NCBI GenBank assembly: GCA_963698165.1
Contig: CAVOPT010000009.1
Location: 248,001-312,000, forward strand
Direction of reading: 5' to 3'
DNA length: 64,000 bases
Source of the DNA: JAAYUJ01 sp963698165
GTDB lineage: Bacteria; Desulfobacterota; Syntrophobacteria; Syntrophobacterales; Syntrophobacteraceae
Shown in pieces: positions 63,054-64,000 of this stretch. A program made the translations under genes and the position numbers. The notes beneath the pieces were generated by a model. It was not told where the DNA came from. It saw nothing but the letters and a program-made list of their open reading frames with translations, and made no database searches. The stretch's first letter is position 1; each line of letters begins with the position of its first letter.

Positions 63054-64000
63054 CCCTTCACCTTTCTATAGCCTTGAATGGCTCTAGACGCTTTGAATAG
63101 GAGGACACCCCGCGTTCTACCTCCTCCCTCATTGGCCTCCATCTGATCCGCCCAGCGAACCCGTCCACCGTAAGGAAGAATAGAAATCAGATGCCCGGAA
63201 GAAGATCCATTCTGGATATGTGCAGGGGGAAGAATCAAGACGAAGGGGCTACAGACAGGACCTCAGCTGCTCATTGTCATGTCTGTGCAAAGATGTTGCG
63301 CACCGCCTGGGTCATTTATGTTGAGCGAAAGTAGGTCCACTTTCCTGAGCGCCCAAGAATTGTCGCTGATCGGAGTAAGGGGCGGCAGCGAATCGGATTC
63401 AGATGAGTCAATTGGACACCGGGCAGAGAGTGGTGGTTGCCATTGGCACCCTGGTCTGCCGCCGCTTGCCCCACCGTTGATGCCATATCCCTCCTGCTCC
63501 TTGGCATTGGGTATGCTCAGAAGCTCAACAGATCCAGATCATTTCCGTTATGCTCGTCCGCCTGATCAGGATTCCACTTTCTGGCAAGATGCCGCAAATT
63601 TCCAACGGAGGGTCCGGAGGGGTTTTGTGCAGTTTGGTACTTATGGTGTCGCAAAGAAGGTTGAGCATCGAAAGATCAGCAGTTTCTGGATATCATTTTA
63701 TTCTGCATGATACGCCGACCGCGTGCGGCGCTGACTTCGTCCAGCGCCGCGATTAGACGGCCGGAATATCACCAAAGGGTGAACCAAAAACGTGTGGTAG
63801 AGAGGTTCCTGTCAGAGAACCGGAGGTGCTTAGTATGATTCGAGTAAGACGAGTTTGTTCGCTAATCCGAAGAATTCTACACTGTCGCTGCCTTGAGGAC
63901 TACACACCGAAGCAGCGACGAGCGATGTGGCCTCCTGCAAAGCCACTTGAGTCAAAACATCTGCGTAACTGCAAGCTAGTGGAAAATCGACAAAAGATGC
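63054..64000. other. Region downstream of istB, no gene recognised
   Basis: The right end of the IS21-like element lies around 63308. Beyond it I see no frame with both a ribosome site and family resemblance; open frames at 63279-63710 and 63550-63756 (plus) look accidental. Confidence 0.4.

Larger units (their letters stand above)
58936..63314 (+). mobile_element. IS21-like transposon with ParB and zinc-protein cargo (boundaries approximate)
   Basis: The element encodes, in order and on one strand, a zinc-binding protein, a 134-residue protein, a ParB-like protein, an IstA-type transposase and an IstB-type ATPase. The left end carries three copies of TTGACCCA. The right end near 63308-63314 carries TGGGTCA, the inverted counterpart. 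Exact ends and a target duplication were not resolved. Confidence 0.65.

Noticed and set aside
63279..63756. Plus-strand open frames near the right edge as genes
   Set aside because: No ribosome sites and no family resemblance; they overlap the probable transposon end.

Overview
The window reads as a chromosomal segment of a GC-rich anaerobic bacterium, most likely a sulfate-reducing or syntrophic Desulfobacterota (deltaproteobacterial) lineage close to Syntrophobacter. The basis is circumstantial: a class II fumarase, a DsrC/TusE-family protein, very large 2-oxoacid:ferredoxin oxidoreductase and NuoEF-like proteins, a CHASE2 cyclase beside a FecR/TPR pair, and an IS21-like element that carries a ParB gene. 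No rRNA, tRNA or CRISPR array was seen, so the assignment is an inference.

Layout. 1-9 kb (+): the 3' part of a fumarase gene, a UbiA-type prenyltransferase, a CHASE2-adenylate cyclase broken by about four frameshifts, a FecR domain gene and a TPR/beta-barrel gene that look like one gene split by a frameshift, then two small genes (one DUF5661) ended by a good terminator. 9-25 kb: housekeeping and accessory genes, namely a GAF histidine kinase with a convergent NarL-type regulator, DoxX and MauE-like membrane proteins, a tandem SagB-type nitroreductase, a PfkB kinase, a 2-hydroxyacid dehydrogenase, an orphan GlnQ-type ATPase, a gluzincin-like peptidase, an MBL hydrolase, an RluA-like protein without the catalytic Asp, a DOMON-like protein coupled to a sugar-kinase-like phosphotransferase, and a duplicated DsrC-like protein. 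25-35.5 kb: tex, a BASS transporter, a PNPOx-like flavoprotein, a CAP lipoprotein, a ChaN-PDZ lipoprotein, mutY, a deletion scar joining two unrelated gene remnants, and an outer-membrane protein.

35.9-52.1 kb (-) is the most unusual part: one apparent operon of about 16 kb. In transcription order it encodes a 193-residue protein that overlaps the next gene, a PFOR-like protein of about 2,100 residues with domain order ferredoxin-TPP-gamma-alpha, a 1,682-residue protein of unknown fold with one CxxCxxxxC...C iron-sulfur signature, a 1,256-residue NuoE-linker-NuoF fusion, and a GAF protein. It looks like a giant 2-oxoacid/NAD(P)H/ferredoxin electron-transfer machine. Function is inferred from domains only.

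52-64 kb is accessory DNA: an IS with a DDE transposase behind a nearly leaderless promoter, low-GC orphan genes including a 45-residue membrane peptide, a two-gene lexA operon with a strong promoter and direct repeats over its -10 box, and an IS21-like transposon carrying a zinc-binding protein, a 134-residue protein, a ParB-like protein, IstA and IstB. Three families of dispersed intergenic repeats are scattered through the window.
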